A DNA stretch of 46,783 nucleotides from Ruminococcaceae bacterium UBA3753 (GTDB lineage: Bacteria > Bacillota > Clostridia > Oscillospirales > Acutalibacteraceae): contig DFGJ01000034.1 of the NCBI GenBank assembly GCA_002372375.1, positions 1 through 46,783 of the forward strand, read 5' to 3'. Numbering within the stretch: position 1 is the first letter of the stretch; every line of letters starts with the position of its first letter. Both the position numbers and the translations under genes were made by a program. Shown in pieces: positions 36,321 to 46,253 of the stretch. Below the pieces are notes generated by a model. That model ran no database searches, was not told where the DNA came from, and saw only the letters and a list, made by a program, of their open reading frames with translations.

Positions 36321-37385
36321 ATGATGCGTTCTACTACACTAATTTTGGTTGCGTTCGGAATACTGAGCTCATTTGTTTTATCTTTTTTATTTGGAAAAAC
36401 CATAATTCCCGTACTGAAAAGATTCAAAATAAAGCAAACTATCTTAGATTATGGACCATCGTGGCACAAGTCCAAGCAAGGTACTCCAACAATGGGAGGA
36501 ATCATATTCATACTAAGTATAGTCCTTAGCTGCCTTATATTTATTCCAGTTTACCATAGTTTTTATATGAGCGATTTAGCCAGCAACGGATGGGTTTTGG
36601 ATCAAAATTCTTGGAAACTTAACTTATTCACCCTGACGTACGGTATTTTGGCAGCCATCTCATTCGGACTAATAGGTTTTTGGGACGATTATATCAAAAT
36701 TACTAAAAAACAAAATCTTGGGCTGACTCCAAGGCAAAAACTCGTGCTTCAATTTTTAGTATCGTTTTTATTTCTTTTTATTAGAAGTTTTACGCAAATT
36801 TTATATGGATACAAAAACATTACTACGATTAGAGTTCCATTTTTTCATCAGATCGATCTGGGCGCGTTTTATTGGATATTAGGTGCAATTTTCATTGTCG
36901 GCACAGTAAACGCAGTTAACCTTACTGACGGTATAGATGGGCTTAACACTTCAGTTACATTTTTTTCAAGCCTTTCGTTGATGGCGCTAGCGTTTATTAC
37001 AAACAATCAGCTCGTAGAAATTCTGCTTTCTACACTACTGGGAGCATGTGCTGGATTTTTTGTATACAATGCACATCCAGCAAAAGTTTTCATGGGAGAT
37101 ACAGGTTCACTTTTTCTTGGTGGCATATTGTGTGCCGTTTCATTTTTAATTGAAGCTCCTTTCTTTTTAATAATAATAGGCTCGATATACTACATAGAGA
37201 TGTTCAGTGTAATTTTACAGGTTTTGTATTTTAAAGTAACAAAAGGCAAAAGACTTTTCAAGATGACCCCCATTCACCATCACTTCGAACTTTTAAAATT
37301 CACCGAAAAAAAAATATGTACCATTTTTAGCATTGCTACGTGCGTATCCGGACTTCTGTCAATTCTCCTTTTTCTATATTCCTAA
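36321..37385 (+). CDS. mraY: Phospho-MurNAc-pentapeptide translocase
   Basis: Joins phospho-MurNAc-pentapeptide to undecaprenyl phosphate, giving lipid I, at the inner face of the membrane. 354 residues and about ten membrane helices. The conserved Asp motifs are GFWDDYIK and NLTDGIDGLN. MTPIHHHFEL near the C-terminus is the family's His motif. Two adjacent ATG codons could start it; the second, at 36324, has the better distance from AAGGGG. Confidence 0.97.
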   Translation: MMRSTTLILVAFGILSSFVLSFLFGKTIIPVLKRFKIKQTILDYGPSWHKSKQGTPTMGGIIFILSIVLSCLIFIPVYHSFYMSDLASNGWVLDQNSWKLNLFTLTYGILAAISFGLIGFWDDYIKITKKQNLGLTPRQKLVLQFLVSFLFLFIRSFTQILYGYKNITTIRVPFFHQIDLGAFYWILGAIFIVGTVNAVNLTDGIDGLNTSVTFFSSLSLMALAFITNNQLVEILLSTLLGACAGFFVYNAHPAKVFMGDTGSLFLGGILCAVSFLIEAPFFLIIIGSIYYIEMFSVILQVLYFKVTKGKRLFKMTPIHHHFELLKFTEKKICTIFSIATCVSGLLSILLFLYS

Positions 37386-37765
37386 TTCTTATAAACAAAA
37401 ATTTTTGACTTTTCTACCTGTCAAATATGCCTTTTTGACTAAAAATTATGTTCTCAAATCTATATTCTTCCTAAAAGTAGGCCGTACGTACGCTACTGAT
37501 TTAATTCTAAAAGTTCTTTGTTTAAAAATCAAGTAAAAATATTTATAATTGTATTTAAATACAAAAAGGTTTATAATTTTAAATAGTAAGCTTTCCTGAA
37601 TAAGTGTTCAAAAATCAGGATCCGATTAATGTAAATTTGTTAATATAATCTGAATATGTTAGAATGTTCAGCCGAGGATGCTGCATAAAAAGTAAATTTT
37701 GCCAACAAGTTTGCGACAATAGTTTTTTCGCATTTATCATAGAATGAGGAGGGAGGGTTTCAAAA
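37386..37765. other. 380-bp gap before spoVE/ftsW
   Basis: murD is expected here but no trace was recognised. TATAAT at 37644-37649 may be a -10 box for the next gene. Confidence 0.45.
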
Positions 37766-39016
37766 TTGTTTAAAGAGCTACTGCTGTTCCAAAAAAAACG
37801 AGGCAAATTACAAAAACATAAAAGTGAGAGAATGGTGAACATGTCGTCATATTCTGACTTAAAAAATGCTGAGGGAAGTATATTAAAAAGAAAAATAAAA
37901 CTTTTTTCCGTTCGCTCAGGACTAGATCTACCACTTTTGTTTATTACACTCTTACTATTAGTTGTTGGGTTAATAATGCTTTTTTCTTCATCTTACCCAA
38001 ACGCCTACTTTTTTAAGAACGGAGACAGTTATTATTTCATACGCAGTCAAGCAATATGGGCTTTGCTGGGAATAGTCTCGATGTTAGCTATTTCGTATGT
38101 AGATTACCGTTATTTACACAGATTAGCTGTTCCTATACTTATTATTTCGTATGTTTTGCTAAGCATTGTTTTAGCTATGCCTCTAGTAAACGGGGTACAC
38201 AGGTGGATCTCGCTCGGACCTTTAAGCTTCCAACCTTCAGAAATAACAAAATTTGCAATAGTGCTTTCTTTTGCACATTTTATATCTATTAATATAAACA
38301 GAATGAACACTTTTCGTTATGGCGTTCTACCTTATGCCTTTTTAATTGCATCAACGGCATTGCTTTTATTTTTAGAACCGCATATTTCCTGCCTAATAAT
38401 AGTAGTTTTGTTGGCGGGGGGAATGCTTTACATAGGGGGAATAAAGTTGCGATGGTTTGGATTAGTTTTGTTGATAGCTCTTGCAATCGTAGCATATGTA
38501 GTTCTTTTTACTGATAAACTGACCTATGCAAATGGCAGAGTCAAAGGTTGGTTGGATCCTTTTTCCCCCGACTGTGGAGCAGATACTTGGCAAACACGTC
38601 AGGGACTCTATGCGATTGGATCTGGTGGATTGTTTGGTTTAGGATTGGGAAAATCAAGGCAAAAGTATTTGTACATTCCTGAGCCCTATAATGATTTTAT
38701 ATTCTCTGTTGTTTGTGAAGAATTAGGCTTTATCAGAGCATTGTTGATTTTAGTTTTATTTGCTATGCTCGTCTGGCGCGGGATTATTATATCTATGAAA
38801 GCCAAAGACAGGTTTGGAACACTTCTGGGCATAGGCCTCACAGCACAGGTTGGGTTACAGGTGATACTTAACATATTTGTTGTGACTAACACTATGCCCA
38901 ATACAGGGATAAGTTTGCCTTTTTTTAGCTATGGGGGAACTTCTTTGGTCATGCTACTAACGCAAATAGGTATAGTACTTTCTATTTCTAGATCATCTAA
39001 ACTTGAAAAGACATAA
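37766..39016 (+). CDS. spoVE: SEDS-family glycosyltransferase SpoVE/FtsW
   Basis: Membrane peptidoglycan polymerase of the SEDS family, working with a class B PBP. 416 residues with about ten helices after a basic 45-residue N-terminus. SEDS signatures include GVHRWISLGPLSFQPSEITKFA, LEPHISCLIIV, GLYAIGSGGLFGLGLGKSRQKYLYIPEPYNDFIFSVVCEELG and PNTGISLPFFSYGGTS. The start is TTG, chosen because GGAGGGAGGG lies 8 bases upstream; ATG codons at residues 23 and 26 are alternatives. With the SpoVD-like PBP it probably forms a septal or cortex pair. FtsW and SpoVE cannot be told apart from sequence alone. Confidence 0.9.
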   Translation: MFKELLLFQKKRGKLQKHKSERMVNMSSYSDLKNAEGSILKRKIKLFSVRSGLDLPLLFITLLLLVVGLIMLFSSSYPNAYFFKNGDSYYFIRSQAIWALLGIVSMLAISYVDYRYLHRLAVPILIISYVLLSIVLAMPLVNGVHRWISLGPLSFQPSEITKFAIVLSFAHFISININRMNTFRYGVLPYAFLIASTALLLFLEPHISCLIIVVLLAGGMLYIGGIKLRWFGLVLLIALAIVAYVVLFTDKLTYANGRVKGWLDPFSPDCGADTWQTRQGLYAIGSGGLFGLGLGKSRQKYLYIPEPYNDFIFSVVCEELGFIRALLILVLFAMLVWRGIIISMKAKDRFGTLLGIGLTAQVGLQVILNIFVVTNTMPNTGISLPFFSYGGTSLVMLLTQIGIVLSISRSSKLEKT

Positions 39017-39292
39017 TTCATGATTAGTATTTACGATTTTTTAAGATTTCACGCTAGTTTTTTAGTTTTCCCTCAAACAACTTATTTTTTGAAAGATTAG
39101 TCATTAACTTATCAAATACTGAATTTATTTACTATGGTGGCCGATGTACTGTACTCTTTTTCTAAGTAATAACTTTGCCAAACATGTTAACCTTTCATAG
39201 CAGAATTATAATCGTTAAATTTTGGTGTTAATATTTATCTATTGGTGAAGTTGTTTAATTTTTTGCGATATTGGAGTTTTTAATCATATAAC

Positions 39293-39655
39293 ATGAAATA
39301 TAGGGAGAAAATATATAAATATGTGAAAACAAAATACTCAACTGTACCCGAATTTTTATGGGCTAAATTTCCAAACTACGCTGTTTTACGCCATTCAAAA
39401 AACAAAAAATGGTACGGACTTATAATGAACGTTCAAAAAAATAAATTGGGAATAAAAAGCATGGAAAAATCAGACATAATAAACCTCAAAATTGGCGATT
39501 TAAATTATCTGTGTTCTTTAGTAAGAAACTCCGGCTTTTTTGAAGCATATCATATGTGCAAAAAAAATTGGGTAACTATAATTCTGGACGGTACAGTACC
39601 ACTCAACACGATTTTAAAACTAATAGATTTAAGCTACGTAACGACATTAAAATAG
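39293..39655 (+). CDS. MmcQ/YjbR family protein
   Basis: 120 residues with the compact double-wing fold signature: YVKTKYSTVPEFLWAKFPNYAVLRHSKNKKWYGLIM, then GFFEAYHMCKKNWVTIILDGTVPL and LSYVTTL at the end. Members are small cytoplasmic proteins often said to bind DNA, but their role is unknown. No strong ribosome site is near the ATG. It lies inside the division/wall cluster, between spoVE and murG, an unusual position. Confidence 0.9.
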   Translation: MKYREKIYKYVKTKYSTVPEFLWAKFPNYAVLRHSKNKKWYGLIMNVQKNKLGIKSMEKSDIINLKIGDLNYLCSLVRNSGFFEAYHMCKKNWVTIILDGTVPLNTILKLIDLSYVTTLK

Positions 39656-39966
39656 AAGCAAAAACTAAATTAAAAAACATGACACAAATACAATGTAATT
39701 ATATAGACAAAAAAGCAATAGTAAGGAAAGCGCTTTTTATTTTATCTAGAATAGTTGAACTGTGCAAATATGAAACGTTTATTTTAATGTTTTAGTTCAT
39801 ATCAAGAAATATGTTTTTTATCGACTATTTTTGTGTCATTATATATTATACATCTTCAAGGTGTTGTTTTTTAGCTTTGTTCCTTTTTGAATAACTTCAG
39901 ACACAATTTTTTATAAAAGATAAATTAAAGTAGTTTTTTATTAGTTTCTTATTAGTTCTGTTTTAA

Positions 39967-39975
39967 TGGTAAAAT
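39967..39975 (+). promoter_or_regulatory. Extended -10 before murG
   Basis: TGG followed by TAAAAT, 34 bases before the GTG. There is no clear -35. Confidence 0.4.
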
Positions 39976-40009
39976 TTGATTATATAGATTTATTGAGAAG
40001 GAATGTACT

Positions 40010-41134
40010 GTGAGAATACTTTTTACAGGCGGCGGCACTGCGGGACATATAAACCCCGCGCTGGCTATCGCTAATTATATAAAAAATGTCGATCCATATA
40101 CTAAATTTTTATATGTTGGAAATAAAAATTCTATGGAAGAAATTCTGGTAAAAAGATCTAAGTTTGACTTCGAAGGAATAGTGATATCTGGCTTTAGCAG
40201 AAAAATTAATCTTCGAGGTTTACGAGATAATCTTCTTACAGTAAAACGACTGATAGCTTCTACTTTCAAATGCAAAAAAATATTAGATAAATTTATGCCA
40301 GATTTTTGCATCGGTACAGGTGGTTATGTTAGCGGACCAATTTTGTGGCAAGCACATAGGATAAAGATACCAATTTTTATTCATGAACAAAATGCATTTC
40401 CGGGAATAACCACAAAACTTCTCTCAAAAAAGGCTAATCTTGTTTTTTTAGGAATGAAGGGTACAGAAAAGTATCTAAATAAAATGGCGTTAACTAAGTA
40501 TGTTGGCAATCCAATTAGGCAAGAAATAGTAACAGCGGTTAAAGAAACTTCAAGAAAAAAGCTAGGACTTGACTCTCGACCGGTAGTGCTCTCATTTGGC
40601 GGTAGCTTGGGAGCTGATAAAATTAACAAAGCTATTTTTGATTTGGTTTTAAACTCAGTTAAAACTAATAAAATTCAACATATCCATGCATACGGTAAAT
40701 ACGGCAGATGGTTCATATCTGAACTTGAAAAAAACCACATATTTCTAAATAAATATCCAAATTTAATAATAAAGGAATACCTTGATAATATGCCTCTTTG
40801 CCTGGCAAGTGCAGATCTAGTAATTTGTCGAGCTGGAGCTATAAGTATTTCAGAACTTGAAGCGCAAGGCAAACCCGCTATTTTGATACCGTCACCAAAT
40901 GTCACAGCTAATCATCAATATTTTAATGCAAAGTCACTATCAGAAATTGGAGCCGCTGTACTTTTAGAGGAAAAAAATATTACCTCTGCTAAACTAATAA
41001 ATATCGTTAATAAACTGCTAAAAAACGAGAAGGAATTAATGAACCTTAAATCAAAAATAAGTTCACTAGCAGTTTTAGACTCATCAAAATTGATATTTGA
41101 AAGTATAAAAGAAAATTTAAGAGCTAAATTTTAG
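40010..41134 (+). CDS. murG: UDP-GlcNAc:lipid I N-acetylglucosaminyltransferase
   Basis: Adds GlcNAc to lipid I to give lipid II at the inner membrane face. 374 residues with two Rossmann domains. The N-terminal loop is GGGTAGHINPALA, then GTGGYVSGP and HEQNAFPG. The C-terminal donor site has SFGGSLGADKIN, AYGKYG and RAGAISISELEAQGKPAILIPSP. The GTG start has AAGGA about 9 bases upstream. An extended -10 (TGGTAAAAT, 39967-39975) suggests its own promoter. Confidence 0.97.
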   Translation: MRILFTGGGTAGHINPALAIANYIKNVDPYTKFLYVGNKNSMEEILVKRSKFDFEGIVISGFSRKINLRGLRDNLLTVKRLIASTFKCKKILDKFMPDFCIGTGGYVSGPILWQAHRIKIPIFIHEQNAFPGITTKLLSKKANLVFLGMKGTEKYLNKMALTKYVGNPIRQEIVTAVKETSRKKLGLDSRPVVLSFGGSLGADKINKAIFDLVLNSVKTNKIQHIHAYGKYGRWFISELEKNHIFLNKYPNLIIKEYLDNMPLCLASADLVICRAGAISISELEAQGKPAILIPSPNVTANHQYFNAKSLSEIGAAVLLEEKNITSAKLINIVNKLLKNEKELMNLKSKISSLAVLDSSKLIFESIKENLRAKF

Positions 41135-41402
41135 GAAACTTTTATAGAAAATTAGCCAAAAATAATATTTTTACTATTCATATAATACTATTTTGTTTAG
41201 TTTTAAAAACTCTAGTATTTTAGAAAAAAGCATTCCAAGTAGTTTCAACAAATTAAACAAGAAGCAAAGTTTCATTCTATTGATTAATAGAATATTTCTG
41301 TGCTCGTAAAGGAACAAAAAACCACTGAAAAGAATGAAATTATAAATAGAAAGCAAAAGTAGATAACCAACAAAAAACTATGCAATTAATTACACAGTGA
41401 AA

Positions 41403-43277
41403 TTAAAATTTAAGTCTATTCTTTCTAATAGTTGTTGCATTTAGTACAGACAAAAATGTTACGCCAACATCCGCAAAAACCGCTAACCATAGTGGAACTG
41501 TACTAAAAAACGAAAATATAAGAACAAAAAACTTCACAGTTAGTGCAAAAAAAATATTGCAGTTCACTTTCTTCATAACTTTTCTAGCAAAACTTATAGC
41601 CCAAGGAATAAGCAAAATGTCGTTACCTTTCAGAACTACGTCCGCAGTTTCAACTGCTAAATCGCTACCATGACCCAGAGCGATACCACAATCTGCAGCG
41701 GCTAAAGACGGTGCATCATTTATACCATCACCCACAAACGCTGTTCTATTGTTTTTTTGTTTAAAAGTATCTAAAATTTTAAGCTTATCTTCAGGTAAAA
41801 GCGAAAAATAGAAATCCTTTATGTCACATTGCTCGGCAACTTTTTTCGTTTTGTCTTCATTGTCTCCACTTAAAATTGTACTTTTGATACCTAATTTTTT
41901 TAAATACTTGATGGTTGTTTTAGCATTCTTGTGAATTTCGCTTTTAAAACTTATTCCTCCAACAATCTCATCTTCGATTGCCAAATAAACCGGCAATTTA
42001 ATAATAGACTCATCTAACTTTATTTTATTTTTAAACAGTAATTTTGCACTCCCACAAATTATCTTTTTCCCATTTAAGTCAGCTACAATTCCTAATCCCG
42101 GAAATTCTGAAACATTACACAAATTTTTTTTATTTGAAAATTCATTATTCCGTAACAAAAGTGCAAATGGATGTTTGGAATAACTTTCTACAACAGAAAA
42201 AAGTTCCAAAATTTCATTTTCTGAAAGGCTGCTGAAAGAATATATTCTATCCATTTGCATAACATTTTTAGTTAAGGTACCCGTTTTATCAAAAAACACG
42301 ATGCTTGTATTGGACAAAGACTCTAAATATCTACTACCTTTGAATAGCACTCCTCTCTTTGCCAAAATTCCCATACCGTTAAAAAACGCAAGCGGGACAG
42401 ATACAACAATAGAGCATGGGCACGATGCAACTACAAAAGACAATGCTCTCTTTAAACAAATTTCAAAAGCAAAAGTACTAAAAACCCAAGGTATAAACAA
42501 TAAAAACAAAGCTATAAACAAAACAATTATTGTGTATTTTTTAGCAAATTTAAGAATAAATCTTTCCGTAGATGATTTGTTTTTCTGATTTTCATTTATT
42601 AATTTAAAAACTCGTGCAAGCGAAGACTCAGAAGCAACCTTTAAAACCTCAATTTTCAAACTACCATACCGGTTTATGCTTCCAGAATATACCTTTTCAT
42701 TTACAAAAACAGGATTAGGCTCGCTCTCTCCAGTGACAGCACTTTTATCAATTTCAGACTCACCTTCAATTACCACTCCGTCGCATGGTATCCTCTCGAA
42801 CGGATGAACCAAAATGCGATCTCCAACTTTGAGCTCAAGCGGGTCCACAACTTTAATTTTGTTATCAACAATTAAAGTTGCTTTACTTGACATAAATTTT
42901 GAAATATCGCTAATACTTTTATTTGATCTTTCCTTTGAGACACTTTCCAATCGCTCTCCCAATATAAAAAAAAATAATAGAAAAAAAGACTCTATCACAT
43001 CTCCGAGAAAAAGCGCGGCAACACACGAAAAAGCAATTAAAACTTTTTCGGAGAATTTAAATTTTATAACACAAAAAAAACTTTCTTTTATAACTTTATA
43101 GCCTAACAAAACAACCGATATTACAAAAAAATAGCTAGCAATGTAACAATTATAAAACTTTAGCCCGCATGCAAAACAAAATAAAATGACAGCGGGCAAG
43201 AACAATAGTGGACCAGATTTGTCATTAAGCAGAAAAAAACGCTTCACTCTAGTTTTAAACATTTTATAATTACTCAC
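41403..43277 (-). CDS. Heavy-metal P1B-type ATPase (Zn/Cd/Co export type)
   Basis: ATP-driven metal exporter of the cytoplasmic membrane, 624 residues. It lacks an N-terminal HMA domain and starts directly with membrane helices. The order is: helices to about residue 108, the actuator TGES (182-185), the metal-site CPC (286-288, in SCPCSIVVSVPLAFF), phosphorylated D330 in DKTGTLT, the SKHPFALLL nucleotide-site His, and GDGINDAPSLAAADCGIALG. The CPC context and following LAFFNGMGILAKRG resemble the ZntA/CadA group more than CopA. The GTG start at 43277 lacks a strong ribosome site; ATG at 43262 is possible. Confidence 0.93.
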   Translation of the reverse strand: MSNYKMFKTRVKRFFLLNDKSGPLLFLPAVILFCFACGLKFYNCYIASYFFVISVVLLGYKVIKESFFCVIKFKFSEKVLIAFSCVAALFLGDVIESFFLLFFFILGERLESVSKERSNKSISDISKFMSSKATLIVDNKIKVVDPLELKVGDRILVHPFERIPCDGVVIEGESEIDKSAVTGESEPNPVFVNEKVYSGSINRYGSLKIEVLKVASESSLARVFKLINENQKNKSSTERFILKFAKKYTIIVLFIALFLLFIPWVFSTFAFEICLKRALSFVVASCPCSIVVSVPLAFFNGMGILAKRGVLFKGSRYLESLSNTSIVFFDKTGTLTKNVMQMDRIYSFSSLSENEILELFSVVESYSKHPFALLLRNNEFSNKKNLCNVSEFPGLGIVADLNGKKIICGSAKLLFKNKIKLDESIIKLPVYLAIEDEIVGGISFKSEIHKNAKTTIKYLKKLGIKSTILSGDNEDKTKKVAEQCDIKDFYFSLLPEDKLKILDTFKQKNNRTAFVGDGINDAPSLAAADCGIALGHGSDLAVETADVVLKGNDILLIPWAISFARKVMKKVNCNIFFALTVKFFVLIFSFFSTVPLWLAVFADVGVTFLSVLNATTIRKNRLKF

Positions 43278-43773
43278 TTAAACAGTTGCTCGCTATATTT
43301 TAACATATTTATAAAAAATTGTTACAAAACGCACAAAACTCTCTGTCTGAATGAATCTTTATCAGAGTCGAACACACATCTTCAACGATTTCTAAAATAC
43401 CTTCCCAAATTAAAAAACCTCACTTTAAACAGTTTACAGGTCAACACATTATTAATTTAATAAACAACGCACAAGTTTCAACTAAAACATGTAACGAAAA
43501 AGGGCACGAAACCAATTGCTCTTTAAAAAAAGAAAAGCACTACAGAAAAACAACTTTGTACATAATTTGCAACAAGCATATTCCAACGAAAACTTTTTCA
43601 AAAAAGAAAAGAAATAAGCAATGCAGAAAGATTGAACCGCACATATACTAAAAAACTCTAAAGAATAAAAACAACATCCAAAAAACTACACCAACATACC
43701 TTCCGCATTTTTTGCAAAAACAAACTAAAATCTGCACAACAGAACCCAACATTTTCAAACGAAACACAAACAA
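43278..43773. other. 500-bp gene-free stretch
   Basis: A-rich, no gene or repeat recognised. It separates ftsH from the metal ATPase and probably holds the ftsH terminator, which I could not place. Confidence 0.4.
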
Positions 43774-45642
43774 TTAAACACAATCATTACTTTCGGATTT
43801 TTCACCACCACATGACTGCATCATATTCTTAAACTCTTCACCAGTCATCACCTCATTTTTCATAAGAAAATCAGCCACACTATGCAGCTCATGCAAATGA
43901 GACCCCAAAATCTGCTTAGTCCTCTCTAAACCAGTTACCATCAAACTATGTACTTCAGAATCGATGACAGCAGCCGTCTGCTCTGAACAATTTTTCAAAT
44001 GTCCCATATCACGGCCTAAGAAGACTTCTTCACTATCAGCATAACAGACAGGCCCTAAAATTGAACTCATTCCATATTTTTTAACCATAGAAAAGGCTAA
44101 ATTTGTGGCTTCTTTTATATCATTCGACGCCCCAGTCGATATATCACCAAGAACTAAATCCTCAGCGACACGCCCCCCAAGAGCAACGACTATATCCTCC
44201 TTCATTTCAGACATATACCTATAATTTTTGTCTTCCTTGGGCAGAGACATAGTAAAACCGCCGGCTGCTCCGCGTGGAATAATCGATATTGTATGAACAG
44301 GATCCTTTGTTTTACAAAAATATGTTGCTATTGCATGCCCTGCTTCATGGTACGCAGTAATCCTTTTCTCCTTTTCAGTCATCACCTTTGATTTCTTCTC
44401 TCCACCAACACAAACCTTCAAAATAGAATCCTCTACATCTTTCATTGCGATAGATTTCCGATTACCCTTTGCTGCAAGAATTGCCGACTCATTTAAGAGA
44501 TTCTCAAGATCCGCACCGGTAAAACCAGCAGTAATCTTCGCGATCGTAGACAAGTTCACGTCTTGCGCAAGTGGCTTCTTTCTGGAATGTACCTTCAGAA
44601 TGGCTTCTCTACCCTTTATATCTGGCAGTCCGACAAATACCTGCCTATCAAAACGACCAGGCCTCAAAATTGCCGGATCAAGAACATCATGGCGATTAGT
44701 CGCAGCGATAAGGATTATCCCCTCGTTTTTTCCAAAACCATCCATCTCAACCAGCAATTGGTTCAGCGTCTGTTCACGCTCGTCATGTCCACCGCCAAGA
44801 CCAGCCCCACGCCTTCTGCCAACAGCATCAATTTCATCTACAAAAATTATACACGGCGAGTTTTTTTTAGCTTCCCTGAAAAGCTCCCTAACTCTTGCCG
44901 CACCAACACCAACATAAAGTTCCACAAAATCCGATCCTGACATAGAAAAAAACGGCACTTTCGCTTCACCCGCCACCGCACGCGCCAGTAACGTTTTTCC
45001 TGTACCGGGAGGTCCAACCAAAAGTACGCCCTTTGGTATCCTAGCGCCTAACGCCACATACTTTCCCGGCTCTTTCAGGAAATCAACTATCTCCTTCAGC
45101 TCCTCTTTCTCTTCATCGGCACCTGCAACATCATCAAACGTAGTTTTCTTTTTATCTTCTGTGGGTCCCTTAACCCCAGATTTACCAAAACTGAAATTCC
45201 CTTTCGGTGCACCAAGTCCATTCATAGCCCTGCGTATCAGCAGCCATAAAATTACCGCCGGCAACAGAGTCAGAAGTAAATTTAAAAACAAGTTTATTGC
45301 TAAACTGTTGTCTTTGGATCGTGTGAGATTCTGAAACATCGGTGCATCAGGATTATTAGAATTATAGGCATCTATGTGTGATTTAATGTCTTCTTTAAAC
45401 CAAGTAGATGATGGCACGCTACCATGCTTTACACCACCATTTTTAAGGACGAGAGAGATCTCACCTGTACTAAAATTAAACGTATATCCCGTTACGTTCT
45501 GGTCTTTAAATTCCTTAACAATCTCAGAATATACAGCACCCTTTTCTGCTCCCGATCCAAAAAGCGAAACCACCAAAATGATTACAGCTATAGGCACTCC
45601 CAAGTAAAAAAACAAATTCTTTATTCTTTTCTTTTTATCCAA
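43774..45642 (-). CDS. ftsH: ATP-dependent zinc metalloprotease FtsH
   Basis: Membrane-anchored AAA+ protease for quality control. 622 residues. Helices at about 9-29 and 115-136 flank a small outer domain. Walker A is GPPGTGKT (210-217), Walker B IIFVDE (265-270), the second region of homology ATNRHDVLDPAILRPGRFDRQ (315-334). The zinc site is HEAGH (432-436) with the third ligand in the DISTGASND segment near 505. The start is TTG after a weak AGG. It follows hpt by 68 bases, the conserved Firmicutes order. Confidence 0.97.
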   Translation of the reverse strand: MDKKKRIKNLFFYLGVPIAVIILVVSLFGSGAEKGAVYSEIVKEFKDQNVTGYTFNFSTGEISLVLKNGGVKHGSVPSSTWFKEDIKSHIDAYNSNNPDAPMFQNLTRSKDNSLAINLFLNLLLTLLPAVILWLLIRRAMNGLGAPKGNFSFGKSGVKGPTEDKKKTTFDDVAGADEEKEELKEIVDFLKEPGKYVALGARIPKGVLLVGPPGTGKTLLARAVAGEAKVPFFSMSGSDFVELYVGVGAARVRELFREAKKNSPCIIFVDEIDAVGRRRGAGLGGGHDEREQTLNQLLVEMDGFGKNEGIILIAATNRHDVLDPAILRPGRFDRQVFVGLPDIKGREAILKVHSRKKPLAQDVNLSTIAKITAGFTGADLENLLNESAILAAKGNRKSIAMKDVEDSILKVCVGGEKKSKVMTEKEKRITAYHEAGHAIATYFCKTKDPVHTISIIPRGAAGGFTMSLPKEDKNYRYMSEMKEDIVVALGGRVAEDLVLGDISTGASNDIKEATNLAFSMVKKYGMSSILGPVCYADSEEVFLGRDMGHLKNCSEQTAAVIDSEVHSLMVTGLERTKQILGSHLHELHSVADFLMKNEVMTGEEFKNMMQSCGGEKSESNDCV

Positions 45643-45710
45643 CCTGAACGTAACCCCACAAAAAGTTTTCAGCTAAAATTACTATCACAAAACGACAATT
45701 CACGCAAGCT

Positions 45711-46253
45711 CTAGGACTTCCATACACTATCTTTCAAAACGCCAACATAGGGTAAATTACGATACTCACCGTTATAACCAAGTCCATAACCAACCACAAA
45801 TTCATCCGGGATCGTAAAGCCTAAGTAATCAGCGTTTATAGGGACTTTTCTTCTATCCGGCTTGTTTAGCAAAGTGCAAATCTTAACACTTTTAGCCCCT
45901 TTGCTTCTCATGTATCCTGTAACAAAACTCAGCGTAGCACCGGTATCTAGAATATCGTCCACAACCAAAACATCCAGCCCATCCACAGGGTCAGTAATAC
46001 CTTTAAGGAGCTTAACACTTCCGCTAGATTCCGTTCCAACCGGTCCATAACTAGAAGCAGAAATAAAATCAAAAATAAACCTGCCTTTGAGCTTCTTGGC
46101 GATATCAGCCAAGAAAACAAAAGCACCACGCAAGACACCTACCAAAAGGAGTTTTTGCCCTAAATAATCTCTGTCTATTTCCTCAGCGAGCTCCGCAACC
46201 CTATCTTTAATCTCATTTGCATTCACAAGAACCCTAGAAACATCTTCATCCAA
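45711..46253 (-). CDS. hpt: Hypoxanthine phosphoribosyltransferase
   Basis: Purine salvage: PRPP plus hypoxanthine or guanine to IMP or GMP. About 180 residues. LVGVLRGAFVFLADI is the PPi-loop region, the flexible SSYG loop follows, VLVVDDILDTGAT is the PRPP motif, and the base-binding VPINADYLGFTIPDEFVVGYGLGYNGEYRNLPYVGVL region ends the protein. I chose TTG at 46253 because AAGGAGG lies 10 bases upstream; the GTG at 46262 is only 1 base from it. It overlaps tilS by 8 bases, suggesting coupled translation. Confidence 0.95.
   Translation of the reverse strand: MDEDVSRVLVNANEIKDRVAELAEEIDRDYLGQKLLLVGVLRGAFVFLADIAKKLKGRFIFDFISASSYGPVGTESSGSVKLLKGITDPVDGLDVLVVDDILDTGATLSFVTGYMRSKGAKSVKICTLLNKPDRRKVPINADYLGFTIPDEFVVGYGLGYNGEYRNLPYVGVLKDSVWKS

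Noticed and set aside
39556..39795. 79-codon frame overlapping the YjbR-like gene
   Set aside because: Mostly a shadow of that gene's 3' end in another frame, with no ribosome site.
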